Assembly (NCBI RefSeq): GCF_003097355.1
Contig: NZ_PYUI01000003.1
Coordinates: forward strand, 124,001 to 188,000
Length of the DNA stretch: 64,000 nucleotides
Reading direction: 5' to 3'
DNA from: Arthrobacter sp. H-02-3
GTDB taxonomy: Bacteria; Actinomycetota; Actinomycetes; Actinomycetales; Micrococcaceae
Each line of letters begins with the position of its first letter. Within the stretch, counting starts at the first letter, position 1. The translations under genes were made by a program, and so were the position numbers. The notes under the pieces are model-generated. The model searched no databases. It worked only from the letters and a program-made list of their open reading frames with translations, and was not told the origin of the DNA. Shown piece by piece: positions 21,312 through 30,260 of the stretch.

Positions 21312-23143
21312 AGGGTTTCCTCCAGCACGAGCTGGGACGCGGCGATCTCCCGGTAGCTTGGCGAGGACTCCATGAGTTCGGCGTGTGTGCCCTGCGCGAC
21401 GAGGCGACCGTCCTCCAGCACGAGGATCAGCCCGGCGTCCACGATCGTTGCCACCCGTTCGGCCACGATCAGCACAGTGGCCCGCTCCAGCAGAGGCTCG
21501 ATCGCCGCACGGAGCCGGACATCGGTCCCGTAGTCCAAGGCGGAGAAACTGTCATCGAACAGGTAGACCGGCGAATCTTTGAGCAGTGCCCGGGCGATGC
21601 ACAGGCGCTGGCGTTCGCCGCCGGAGAAGTTGGTGCCGCCCTGGCTGACGGGCGCGTCGAGCCCGAGGGGCAGGGCGCGGACAAAGTCGGCTGCCTGGGC
21701 GGACTCGAGTGCCTGCCACAAGTCCGGATCGGCGGCGGCCTGCGAACCGAGGCGAAGGTTTTCAGCGACCGTGCCGGAGAAGAGGTAGGAGTGCTGCGGG
21801 ACGATGGCGATGAGGCCCCGCAGGGCCTCCAGCGGCATGGCCCGCACATTGCGTCCCCCGATGCTGATCTCGCCGCCGGTCGCGTCGAGGAAGCGGGGAA
21901 TCAGGTTCAGGAGGGTTGTCTTGCCGCTGCCGGTCGCGCCGATGATCGCCGTCGTGGTCCCGGGGGCGGCGGTGAATGTGATGCCGTCCAGCACGGGCTC
22001 CTCGGCGCCGGGATAGGCGAAGGACACGTTGCGGAACTCGACGGCGTTTGCGGGGCGGGCAGTATGACGGGCATGCGACGTGCTCACCGGGCGTGCGGCA
22101 TGTCCGGGCCGGGCCGCATCTTCGGGTTGTGCCTCATCGTCGGGCCGGGCAGGGCCGGCGTGCGCGCCTGCGGGGGCAGCCGGGTCCGCGATGGCCGGTT
22201 TCGTGTCCAGCACCTCGCGGATCCGTTCCGCGCACGCTGCGGCCCGCGGGGCGGTCATGAACACGTACATCGCCATCATGATGGCGATCAGGATTTGCAG
22301 GATGTAGGCGATGAACGCCGTGAGGGCGCCGAGCCGCATTTCGCCGGCGTCGATCCGGTGGCCGCCGAACCACACCACGCACACGGAGGACAGGTTGACC
22401 ACCAGCATGATCATCGGCATCATCCCGGCCACCAGCAGGGCGGAGCGCAGGTTGTTCCGGGTGAGGTCCTTATTGGCTTCGTCGAAGCGGCGGATTTCGT
22501 GGTCCTGCCGGACGAAGCCGCGGATGACGTTGGCGCCGATGATCTGCTCGCGCAGCACGCGGCCGATCCTGTCGAGGAGCCCCTGGCCCTCGCGGTACAG
22601 CGGAATCAGGCGGCGCACGATCACCGTCATGATCACCGTGAGGATCGGAATCACGGCGACCACGATCCAGGACAGCACGACGTCCTGGTGCACGGCCAGC
22701 GCGATGCCGCCGATGAAGATGGCAGGGGCCGCGATCAGCATGGTGAAGACCAGGACTGCGAGGTTCTGGATCTGGGCGACGTCGTTCGTGGCCCGGGTAA
22801 CGAGGCTGGGCGCACCGAAGACCCCGACCTCCTGGGAGGAAAAGGACTGCACCTTCGCGAAGAGTTCCCCGCGCAGCTGCCCGCCAAGCTCCATGGCGAC
22901 GACGGCGCCCAGGTAACCGGCCGCGATAGCGGTAGCCACCTGCACGGCGGCGATTCCGGCCATCCAGCCGCCCAGATGGAGGATTTCCCCCGTGTCCCCG
23001 CCGATGATGCCGTCGTCGATGATCGCGGCGTTCAGGGTGGGCAGGAGCAGGTTGGCGGTGGTTTGCACGAGCTGGAGCACAACGATGGCCAGCACGCTCC
23101 CCTTATGCGCGGACAGTAACCGCGCCATCAGGCTTACTAGCAC
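21308..23143 (-). CDS. ABC exporter half-transporter (TMD-NBD), degenerate Walker B subunit
   Basis: The 611-residue protein has six transmembrane helices and an ATPase domain with Walker A GATGSGKTT, a canonical signature FSGGERQRL and Walker B VYLFDDSFSALD, where Asp replaces the catalytic Glu. That substitution marks the degenerate-site subunit of heterodimeric exporters such as TM287/288 and BmrCD. A low-complexity Ala/Pro/His-rich linker of about 45 residues lies before the ATPase domain. The GTG start has GGAGG six to eight bases upstream. It is the first gene of the ABC-ABC-GntR operon. Confidence 0.9.
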   Translation of the reverse strand: MLVSLMARLLSAHKGSVLAIVVLQLVQTTANLLLPTLNAAIIDDGIIGGDTGEILHLGGWMAGIAAVQVATAIAAGYLGAVVAMELGGQLRGELFAKVQSFSSQEVGVFGAPSLVTRATNDVAQIQNLAVLVFTMLIAAPAIFIGGIALAVHQDVVLSWIVVAVIPILTVIMTVIVRRLIPLYREGQGLLDRIGRVLREQIIGANVIRGFVRQDHEIRRFDEANKDLTRNNLRSALLVAGMMPMIMLVVNLSSVCVVWFGGHRIDAGEMRLGALTAFIAYILQILIAIMMAMYVFMTAPRAAACAERIREVLDTKPAIADPAAPAGAHAGPARPDDEAQPEDAARPGHAARPVSTSHARHTARPANAVEFRNVSFAYPGAEEPVLDGITFTAAPGTTTAIIGATGSGKTTLLNLIPRFLDATGGEISIGGRNVRAMPLEALRGLIAIVPQHSYLFSGTVAENLRLGSQAAADPDLWQALESAQAADFVRALPLGLDAPVSQGGTNFSGGERQRLCIARALLKDSPVYLFDDSFSALDYGTDVRLRAAIEPLLERATVLIVAERVATIVDAGLILVLEDGRLVAQGTHAELMESSPSYREIAASQLVLEETL

Positions 23144-23263
23144 CGAACCTCCATCACTTGCCCAGGGCTCGGAATAGGAATCAGCCTAACGGCCGCCCCC
23201 ACGCCGCCACGTCATTGTAAGCCCCATTCCGGAGTGCCTCGTGTCAACCGGCAGACACGCCTC

Positions 23264-24043
23264 TCACCCGCGCTTTTGCGCCACCGCAAAGGTGCGCCGG
23301 AACGGGAAGACGGTCCCGTGCCGGCCCGCCGGATACGCCTCGTCCAGTCGCGCCGAGTACTCGGCCTCAAAGTCCCTGGCCTCGTCTGCCGGAAGGGCGG
23401 CCAGGACCGGCCTGAGCCCCGTCCCGCGGACCCACTCCAGTACAGGGTGGGCGCCCGGGAGCAGTTGCAGGTAGGTGGTTTCCCACGCATCGGCGGCGCA
23501 ACCGGCGTCGAGCATGATGTCGAGGTATTCCGCCGCCTCCCCCACTACGTCGTCGTGGCGCAGGACCCCGGCGAGCCGCCCGGCCCACGCCGGAGACTCG
23601 GCCAGCTCCCGCATCAGGGTGTGGGAGGGGGCGTTGAAGTTCCCCGGCACCTGTAGCGCGAACCAGGCCCCGGGTTTGAGGGCATCAAGCCACGCGGGCA
23701 ACAACTCGCGGTGTCCGGGCACCCACTGCAGGGCGGCGTTGGTGACCACCACATCGGTCTCGCCGGAGGGCAGCCAGTGCCCGATGTCGGCCAGCTCATA
23801 GGAGAGGTTGGGGGACGCGGCCGCATGGTCCCTCGACTTGGCCAGCATCTCCGGCGAGGAATCCAGGCCCACCACCTGTGCCCCCGGCCACCGGTCCGCG
23901 AGAGTCGCGGTCAGGTTGCCCGGGCCGCAGCCGAGGTCGACGACGTGCCGCGGGGCTTCGGCGTGGATCCGCCCCGTGAGGTCAAAGTACGGTCTGTCCC
24001 GGTAATCACCGAACTGCACATACTTTTCGGGATCCCATTTCAC
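23264..24043 (-). CDS. tam: Trans-aconitate 2-methyltransferase
   Basis: This 259-residue SAM-dependent methyltransferase matches E. coli Tam along most of its length. It starts with MKWDPEKYVQFGDYRDRP, has the SAM-binding VVDLGCGPGNLT, the ADIGHW-like acidic stretch, NAALQWVPGH, and the C-terminal LEWVRGTGLRPVL. The enzyme methylates trans-aconitate, relieving inhibition of aconitase. I chose GTG 24043 because GGAGG is five bases upstream and the alignment with Tam begins there. It is divergent from the DUF3516 helicase and stands alone. Confidence 0.9.
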   Translation of the reverse strand: MKWDPEKYVQFGDYRDRPYFDLTGRIHAEAPRHVVDLGCGPGNLTATLADRWPGAQVVGLDSSPEMLAKSRDHAAASPNLSYELADIGHWLPSGETDVVVTNAALQWVPGHRELLPAWLDALKPGAWFALQVPGNFNAPSHTLMRELAESPAWAGRLAGVLRHDDVVGEAAEYLDIMLDAGCAADAWETTYLQLLPGAHPVLEWVRGTGLRPVLAALPADEARDFEAEYSARLDEAYPAGRHGTVFPFRRTFAVAQKRG

Positions 24044-24174
24044 GGCTACCTCCAGTCCCCGGCGCTGTTGTCCTACCCGAAGCGTAGCCCCGGCAATGTT
24101 GGCCAGCCAAGGAGCCACGCATCCGGCGGGCGCGGCGCACCAGCCCGCCGGTGCCGCCGGCAGCATGCGGGCAC

Positions 24175-24180
24175 TAAGCT
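24175..24180 (+). promoter_or_regulatory. Predicted -10 element of leaderless helicase gene
   Basis: TAAGCT ends eight bases before ATG 24189, so the transcript should have a leader of at most a few bases. Confidence 0.5.
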
Positions 24181-24188
24181 GGACAGCA

Positions 24189-26735
24189 ATGAAACTCGTT
24201 GATCAGCTCCCCGCCCCGGCCGCCCGAGTTCCCGGCAGGACGGCCCTGGACCCGGACGAGCTCTACACCCGGTTTGTCGAGTGGACGGAGACCCGCGGCC
24301 TCGCCCTCTACACCGCCCAGGACGAGGCCATCATGGAGCTGGCTGCCGGGTCCAACGTCATCCTGGCCACGCCCACCGGGTCCGGTAAGTCCCTCGTGGC
24401 CATCGCCGCGCACTTCCAGGCCATGGCCCGCGGACAGCGCAGCTACTACACCGCCCCGATCAAGGCCCTCGTCTCGGAGAAGTTCTTCGCCCTCTGCGAG
24501 ATCTTCGGGGCCGAGAACGTCGGCATGATTACCGGTGACTCCGGCGTCAACCAGGACGCGCCGATCATTTGCTGCACTGCCGAAATCCTGGCCAACATTG
24601 CCCTGCGCGAGGGTTCGGCGGCTGAACTCGGTGCCGTCATCATGGACGAGTTCCACTTCTACTCCGACCCGCAGCGCGGCTGGGCGTGGCAAGTGCCGCT
24701 GCTGGAACTGCCCCAGGCGCAGTTCCTGCTGATGTCGGCGACGCTCGGCGATGTCAGCCGCTTCGAGGAAGGGATCAGCGCCCTGACCGGCCGTCCGACG
24801 ACGACCGTCAGTTCCGCCGAACGCCCTATTCCGCTGCACTACTACTACGAACAGACTCCGGTCCACGAGACCCTCGAAGAGCTGCTCGCCACCAAGCAGG
24901 TCCCGGTCTACGTGGTGCACTTCAGCCAGGTCGAGGCGATCGACCGGGCACAGAACCTGATGAGCATCAACGTCTGTACCCGCGAGGAGAAGGACAAGAT
25001 TGCCGAGCTCATCGCCGGGTTCCGCTTCGCCGCGGGCTTCGGCAAGACCCTCAACCGGCTGGTCCGGCACGGGATCGGCGTCCACCACGCCGGCATGCTG
25101 CCCAAATACCGCCGGCTTGTGGAGCAGCTCGCCCAGGCCGGCCTGCTGAAGGTCATCTGCGGCACCGACACCCTCGGGGTGGGCATCAACGTGCCGATCC
25201 GCACCGTGCTGCTCACGGCACTGAGCAAATACGACGGCGTGCGCACCCGGCTGCTGAACTCCCGCGAGTTCCACCAGATCGCCGGGCGGGCCGGACGCGC
25301 CGGCTATGACACCGCCGGGACCGTGGTGGTCCAGGCCCCGGAGCACGTGACCGAAAACGTGAAGGCGATGGCCAAGGCCACCGCCAAGTTCGGCGACGAC
25401 CAGAAGAAGCTGCGCCAGGTGGTCAAGAAGAAGCCCCCCGAAGGCTTTGTATCCTGGGGCGAACCGACCTACAAGCGGCTCGTAGAGTCGGTGCCGGACC
25501 CGCTCACGTCCAGTTTCACTGTGACGCACGCGATGCTGATGAACCTCATGGAACGTCCCGGCGACCCGTTCCAGGCCGCCCGGCGCCTGCTCACCGAGAA
25601 CCACGAGACCCGGTCCTCGCAGCTGCGGCTCATGAAGAAGGCCCTGGGCATCTACCGCGAACTGCTCGCTGCCGGCGTCGTGGAGCGCATCCCGCTTCAG
25701 GAGCAGGGGCCGGACGGCCGCACGGTCCGGCTCACGGTCCACCTGCAGGCCAACTTCGCCCTCAACCAGCCGCTGTCCCCCTTCGCCCTCGCAGCGCTGG
25801 AACTCCTGGACCCGGAGTCGCCGTCGTACGCCCTGGACGTCGTGTCCGTGATCGAGGCGACCTTGGAGAAGCCGCGCCAGATCCTGTCGGCCCAGCAGAA
25901 GAAGGCGCGCGGCGAAGCCATCGCGGCGATGAAGGCCGACGGCATCGAGTACGACCAGCGCATGGCGATGCTCGAGGAAGTCACGTACCCGCAGCCGCTC
26001 GCCGAGATCCTCGGCGAGGCCTTTGAGGTCTACCGCAAGGCCGCCCCGTGGGTGGGCGACTTTGAACTTGCCCCCAAGTCCGTGGTCCGGGACATGTACG
26101 AGCGCGCCATGAACTTCGGCGAATTCGTGCAGTTCTACGGCCTGGCCCGCTCCGAGGGGATCGTGCTGCGCTACCTCGCCGACGGTTTCAAGGCACTCCG
26201 GCAGACCGTCCCGCAGGACGCCCTCCGGGAGGACCTGGAGGATCTCATCGCCTGGCTGGGCGAACTGGTCCGGCAGGTTGATTCCAGTCTGCTCGACGAG
26301 TGGGAAGAGCTGACCTCCGGCGCCGCGCCCACCCCGCATGACGCTCCCCCGCCCCCGCCGCCGTCGCTGACCTCCAACGTCCGGGCCTTCCGGGTGATGG
26401 TGCGCAACGAGATGTTCCGCCGCGTGGAGCTCTTCGCCGATGAAGCCGCCACGGCCCTGGGCGAGCTCGACGCCGGGTCCGGCTGGGACGCGGAACGCTG
26501 GGAGGATGCGCTGGATGATTACTTCGACGAACACAACGACATCGGCACCGGCCCGGACGCCCGCGGCCCGGGGCTCCTGATCATCACCGAGGAACCCGGG
26601 GTGTGGAAGGTCCGGCAGATCTTCGATGACCCGGCCCGCCACCACGACTGGGGCATCTCCGCCGAGGTGGACCTGGCGGCCTCGGACGAGTCCGGGACCG
26701 CCGTCGTCCGCGTCACGGACGTCAACCGCCTCTAG
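24189..26735 (+). CDS. DEAD/DEAH-box RNA helicase with DUF3516 C-terminal domain
   Basis: This 848-residue Ski2-like superfamily 2 helicase has motif I ATPTGSGKS (residues 60-68), motif II DEFH (153-156), motif III LMSATLGD, motif V GTDTLGVGINVP and motif VI HQIAGRAGRAGYD. The long C-terminal half is the DUF3516 region found mainly in actinobacteria. A role in RNA unwinding or turnover is likely by analogy with Ski2 proteins but is not demonstrated by the sequence. The ATG at 24189 follows TAAGCT by eight bases and has no ribosome-binding site. Upstream in-frame starts would overlap the promoter. Confidence 0.9.
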   Translation: MKLVDQLPAPAARVPGRTALDPDELYTRFVEWTETRGLALYTAQDEAIMELAAGSNVILATPTGSGKSLVAIAAHFQAMARGQRSYYTAPIKALVSEKFFALCEIFGAENVGMITGDSGVNQDAPIICCTAEILANIALREGSAAELGAVIMDEFHFYSDPQRGWAWQVPLLELPQAQFLLMSATLGDVSRFEEGISALTGRPTTTVSSAERPIPLHYYYEQTPVHETLEELLATKQVPVYVVHFSQVEAIDRAQNLMSINVCTREEKDKIAELIAGFRFAAGFGKTLNRLVRHGIGVHHAGMLPKYRRLVEQLAQAGLLKVICGTDTLGVGINVPIRTVLLTALSKYDGVRTRLLNSREFHQIAGRAGRAGYDTAGTVVVQAPEHVTENVKAMAKATAKFGDDQKKLRQVVKKKPPEGFVSWGEPTYKRLVESVPDPLTSSFTVTHAMLMNLMERPGDPFQAARRLLTENHETRSSQLRLMKKALGIYRELLAAGVVERIPLQEQGPDGRTVRLTVHLQANFALNQPLSPFALAALELLDPESPSYALDVVSVIEATLEKPRQILSAQQKKARGEAIAAMKADGIEYDQRMAMLEEVTYPQPLAEILGEAFEVYRKAAPWVGDFELAPKSVVRDMYERAMNFGEFVQFYGLARSEGIVLRYLADGFKALRQTVPQDALREDLEDLIAWLGELVRQVDSSLLDEWEELTSGAAPTPHDAPPPPPPSLTSNVRAFRVMVRNEMFRRVELFADEAATALGELDAGSGWDAERWEDALDDYFDEHNDIGTGPDARGPGLLIITEEPGVWKVRQIFDDPARHHDWGISAEVDLAASDESGTAVVRVTDVNRL

Positions 26736-26810
26736 CGGGACTGCGCCTACTGTCTGGCATGCGGCACGGGCACCCGCGAAGGCCGTCACCCGCCCGGCAG
26801 ATGCCCCGAG

Positions 26811-26816
26811 TAAACT
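26811..26816 (+). promoter_or_regulatory. Predicted -10 element of leaderless GNAT gene
   Basis: TAAACT ends exactly six bases before ATG 26823; the intervening bases contain no ribosome-binding site. Confidence 0.6.
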
Positions 26817-26822
26817 CGAACA

Positions 26823-27356
26823 ATGAGTGTAATTCGGCCTGCCGCCCCGCATGACGTCCCTGCCATCCTGCAGATGATCCACGACCTCGCCATCTACGAG
26901 AAGGAACCGGACGCCGTCCGGAACACCCCCGAGATGCTCACCGGGGTCCTGTTCGGCGAGAACCCCCGGGTCTTCGCCACCATGGCGGAAAACGCCGACG
27001 GCGAGGTCCGCGGTTTCGCCCTCTGGTTCCTGAACTACTCCACGTGGGAAGGCGTCCACGGGATTTACCTGGAGGATCTCTACGTCCGGCCCGAGGCCCG
27101 GGGCGAGGGCCACGGCAAGGCACTGCTCCAGCATCTGGCCGCCACCGCCGTCAGCCGCGGGTATGCGCGGGTCGAATGGAGCGTCCTGGACTGGAACGAG
27201 CCCTCGATCAACTTTTACAGGAAGCTCGGCGCGGCCCCGATGGACGAATGGTCCACCTTCCGCCTCACCGGCGCCGCGCTGGAAGCTTTCGGCGGCTCCG
27301 GCGCGGGCTCGGGCGATTTCCGTGCAGGCGTCCGCGAGGAGGCCACCCGTGGTTGA
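26823..27356 (+). CDS. GNAT-family N-acetyltransferase
   Basis: The 177-residue protein has the acetyl-CoA-binding core LEDLYVRPEARGEGHGKALLQHLA (the R/Q-x-x-G-x-G/A segment is ARGEGHG) and a C-terminal WSVLDWNEPSINFYRKLGA typical of diamine acetyltransferase-like (spermidine/spermine acetyltransferase-like) GNATs. The acceptor is unknown. It overlaps the following peptidase gene by 8 bases, so the pair is co-translated. The start is leaderless by promoter position. The last 20 or so residues are low complexity. Confidence 0.88.
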   Translation: MSVIRPAAPHDVPAILQMIHDLAIYEKEPDAVRNTPEMLTGVLFGENPRVFATMAENADGEVRGFALWFLNYSTWEGVHGIYLEDLYVRPEARGEGHGKALLQHLAATAVSRGYARVEWSVLDWNEPSINFYRKLGAAPMDEWSTFRLTGAALEAFGGSGAGSGDFRAGVREEATRG

Positions 27357-28722
27357 TCTTCCGGTGACGGGGCTCATGGGAGCCGCCCTCCTCGAGTCCG
27401 GATCCAGCGTCCGGCGCCACGTCCGGGCGCGCCACACTTACCGCGGCATGCGCACCGCGGAACACTACTTCCAGGTACCCCTGGACCACTTCAGCGAGGA
27501 CGGACGCCGCGGCGAGACCATCACGGTGTTCGCCCGCGAATACGTGTCCACCGAGCACAGCGAGGAAGCGGCGGCTGAGCTTCCCTGGCTGCTCTACCTG
27601 CAGGGCGGCCCCGGCGGGCGCGGTAACCGGTTGCCGTCCCTGGGCGGCTGGAGCAAGGCCGCGGCACGGGACTTCCGGATCCTCATGCTGGACCAGCGCG
27701 GCACCGGCCTGTCCTCGGCAATCGACCGCAACACGCTGCCCCTACGCGGCAGCGACGCGGCGCAGGCCCGCTACCTGACGCACTTCCGCGCCGACTCCAT
27801 CGTCGCCGACGCCGAGGCCATCAGGTCGGCCCTGGGAGCCGCGCCCTGGACCGTCTACGGCCAGAGCTACGGCGGATTCTGCGCCCTCAGCTACCTCTCC
27901 TTCGCGCCCGAGGGGCTGCGCGAGGTGCTCGTGACCGGCGGCCTTGCCCCGCTGGGCGGCTCCGCGGACCGCGTGTACCGGGCAACGTTTCAGCGCGTCG
28001 CGGCCCGGAACGCCGAGTACTTCAGCTGGTACCCCGAGGACCGTGCCGCCGTCACCCGGATCGCCCGGCATCTGCGGGAGACGGAGGAATTCCTGCCCGA
28101 CGGCGGCCGCCTCACCGTTGAGCGCTTCCAGATGGTGGGTTCCTTCCTGGGTGGCAACACCCGGGTGGATGCGCTCCACCACCTGCTTGAGGACGCCTTC
28201 GTGGCCACACCCGACGGCGACCGACTCTCGGACGCGTTCCTGGAACAGGTCCGGGGTCTCGTGTCCCGGGCCGCGAACCCCCTGTACGCGCTGATGCACG
28301 AATCCATCTACGGCCAGTCCGCGGCCACCGACTGGGCCGCCTGGCGGGTCCTGGCGGAATTCCCCGAATTCCGCCCCGACGCCGCGGAGCCGCTCCTAAC
28401 CGGTGAAATGGTCTACCCCTGGTATTTCGAGCAGGACCCGGCCCTGCGCCCGCTGCAGGGCGTGGCACGGCTGCTCGCCGAGAAGGACGACTGGGGCCCG
28501 CTCTACGATCCGGAGCGGCTGGCCTTCAACACCGTGCCCGTCGCTGCGGCCGTGTACACGGACGACATCTACGTGGACCGCGAGCTCTCCCTGGAAACCG
28601 CGGCCGCCGTCCGTGGCCTGCAGGTGTGGGAGTCCGACGAGTTCCATCATGACGGCATCGCGGACGACGGCGAGGCGATCTTCGGTCGCCTGCTGGGGAT
28701 GGCCCGCTCCGCCCCCCGCTGA
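27349..28722 (+). CDS. Proline iminopeptidase-like alpha/beta hydrolase (peptidase S33)
   Basis: The 457-residue cytoplasmic hydrolase carries the S33 features: oxyanion-region YLQGGPGGRGNR, MLDQRGTGLSS, and the nucleophile elbow GQSYGGFCALSYL with Ser at its centre. Length fits the longer actinobacterial proline iminopeptidases that release N-terminal proline. I set the start at GTG 27349, inside the end of the GNAT gene, with GAGGAG about seven bases upstream; starts at 27376 or 27448 are possible. The family is secure, the substrate less so. Confidence 0.85.
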   Translation: MVDLPVTGLMGAALLESGSSVRRHVRARHTYRGMRTAEHYFQVPLDHFSEDGRRGETITVFAREYVSTEHSEEAAAELPWLLYLQGGPGGRGNRLPSLGGWSKAAARDFRILMLDQRGTGLSSAIDRNTLPLRGSDAAQARYLTHFRADSIVADAEAIRSALGAAPWTVYGQSYGGFCALSYLSFAPEGLREVLVTGGLAPLGGSADRVYRATFQRVAARNAEYFSWYPEDRAAVTRIARHLRETEEFLPDGGRLTVERFQMVGSFLGGNTRVDALHHLLEDAFVATPDGDRLSDAFLEQVRGLVSRAANPLYALMHESIYGQSAATDWAAWRVLAEFPEFRPDAAEPLLTGEMVYPWYFEQDPALRPLQGVARLLAEKDDWGPLYDPERLAFNTVPVAAAVYTDDIYVDRELSLETAAAVRGLQVWESDEFHHDGIADDGEAIFGRLLGMARSAPR

Positions 28723-28817
28723 GCGGGCATACGGACCCGGCTTCCGCCACTGCACGGACATCGGGCGTGCGGACATCCGCCGTGTGATCAGCTGCTGTGC
28801 GGGAAGGGGTCGTGCTG

Positions 28818-30173
28818 CTAGGCCGCTGCGGCGGTTGCCCGGCCCCTCGCCGCAGCGGGGACGGCGACGGCCAGCACCCCCGCGGCGAGGGCGGCTGCGG
28901 CCAGGTTCAGTCCCTGGTAGCCGACGCCGGCCATCACGAGGCCGGAGAAGCCGGCGCCGAGCGCCCCGGCGGCCCCCATGAGGGTGTCTGAGACGCCCTG
29001 GACAAGGACGCGGTCCTCGGCGGAGACGCTTTCGGCGAGGAGCGTGGAGGCCGCGATGGTGGCCGCCGACCAGCCCAGGCCGAGCAGTACCAGTCCCGCC
29101 GTGACCAGGACGGGTTGCTGCTGCCCGAATCCGGCGACGCAGACGGCGAGCAGAATCAGCCCGTGCCCCAGAATGATCACGGGGAGGCGGCCGGTCTTAT
29201 CGGTGAGCCAGCCCATCACCGGCGAGAGCGCGTACATGCCGGCGATGTGCAGCGAGATCGTGAAACCGATCAGGACCAGGAGGTCCGTGCTGGCGGCATG
29301 GACATGTCCGGCCGGCATGTCGGCCATGGGGCCTTCGGCGAGGAGCTGGAGATGCAGCGGGGTCATCGACATCACGGCCACCATGCAGCCGTGCGCGGCC
29401 ACGATCGCGAACAGGGCCAGGCGTGCCCGCGGTGACTTCCGGACAGCCCGGAGGCCGGCGCGGAGGCCGTGCCGGCGTCGGGCAGCCGTGGTGCCTTTCG
29501 CCGCCAGAGGCTCGCCGGCCGTCCTGATCCGGGCCGCGAGCAGCAGCGGATCCGGGCGCAGGCCGATGACCAGCAGCACGGCGGCCAGGGCCAGCCCGGC
29601 GGCGGAGAACACGAACGGTCCGGCCAGTGCCGGCAGGCCCAGGGCCTCCCCCACAGCTGCTCCCGGACGGATCAGGTTGGGTCCGGCGACGGCGCCGATC
29701 GTCACCGCCCAGACAACGATGGCGAGGGACCGTCCGCGGTGTTCGGCGTCGGCGAGATCGACGGCGGCGAAGCGGGCCTGCAGGTTGGCGGCGGTCCCCA
29801 AGCCCAGCAGCGCGGCTCCCAGCAGCAGCACCGGGAACATCCCGGACACCGTGGACGCGATGATGAGCAGGGAGCCGGCCATGGCCGACAGCTGGCCGGT
29901 CACGAGCGCCGCCCGGCGGCCCCGGCGTCCGGCCAGGCCGGCGAGGGGCAGCGCCGCGACGGCGGCGGCCAGTGTCACCGCTGTGGTGACGGAACCGGCC
30001 CAGGCATTGGAGCCGGACAGCTGGACGGCCAGCAGGGAGCCGACGGAGAGACTGGCACCGCTGCCCACGCTGCTCAGGAGCTGGGCAACGCTCAGGACGG
30101 AAACGGTGCGGCGCTGGACCCGGTGCAGGTCCAGCGCCGCAGAGTCACGTGCCGCAGGGTAGAAGGTCTTCAC
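28818..30173 (-). CDS. MFS transporter
   Basis: This 451-residue integral membrane protein has about twelve hydrophobic helices and an Arg-rich cytoplasmic loop in the middle (around residues 220-250). The loop after helix 2, LAGRRGRRAA, resembles MFS motif A. It is probably a proton-driven exporter of the DHA1 type, but the substrate cannot be inferred and there is no adjacent regulator. The GTG start lies six bases after TATGCT, so the gene is probably leaderless. It converges with the peptidase gene and lies upstream of terC on the same strand. Confidence 0.85.
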   Translation of the reverse strand: MKTFYPAARDSAALDLHRVQRRTVSVLSVAQLLSSVGSGASLSVGSLLAVQLSGSNAWAGSVTTAVTLAAAVAALPLAGLAGRRGRRAALVTGQLSAMAGSLLIIASTVSGMFPVLLLGAALLGLGTAANLQARFAAVDLADAEHRGRSLAIVVWAVTIGAVAGPNLIRPGAAVGEALGLPALAGPFVFSAAGLALAAVLLVIGLRPDPLLLAARIRTAGEPLAAKGTTAARRRHGLRAGLRAVRKSPRARLALFAIVAAHGCMVAVMSMTPLHLQLLAEGPMADMPAGHVHAASTDLLVLIGFTISLHIAGMYALSPVMGWLTDKTGRLPVIILGHGLILLAVCVAGFGQQQPVLVTAGLVLLGLGWSAATIAASTLLAESVSAEDRVLVQGVSDTLMGAAGALGAGFSGLVMAGVGYQGLNLAAAALAAGVLAVAVPAAARGRATAAAA

Positions 30174-30179
30174 GGTCCG

Positions 30180-30185
30180 AGCATA
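30180..30185 (-). promoter_or_regulatory. Predicted -10 element of leaderless MFS gene
   Basis: TATGCT on the minus strand ends exactly six bases before GTG 30173, the best -10 match among the leaderless genes here. Confidence 0.6.
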
Positions 30186-30201
30186 ACGCGTCCGGCACGT
30201 G

Positions 30202-30225
30202 CCGGCGCCTGCCGGAAGGCGCCGG
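30202..30225 (-). terminator. Probable terC terminator
   Basis: A perfect 8-bp stem (CCGGCGCC/GGCGCCGG, loop of 8) lies 36 bases past the terC stop. It has no T-run, which is common in high-GC actinobacteria. An adjoining palindrome CCGGCACGTGCCGG covers 30192-30205. Confidence 0.5.
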
Positions 30226-30260
30226 CCGAAGGCCCGCGCCGCGGACCGGTCGCGCCGGAG

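Noticed and set aside
26736..26822. Small RNA or tRNA between helicase and GNAT genes
   Set aside because: No cloverleaf or stable stem is visible; the segment is explained by the predicted promoter of the GNAT gene.
24174..27437. 1087-codon open frame opposite the DUF3516 helicase
   Set aside because: It is the mirror of a high-GC coding sequence, spans two genes and their gap, and has no recognisable domain.
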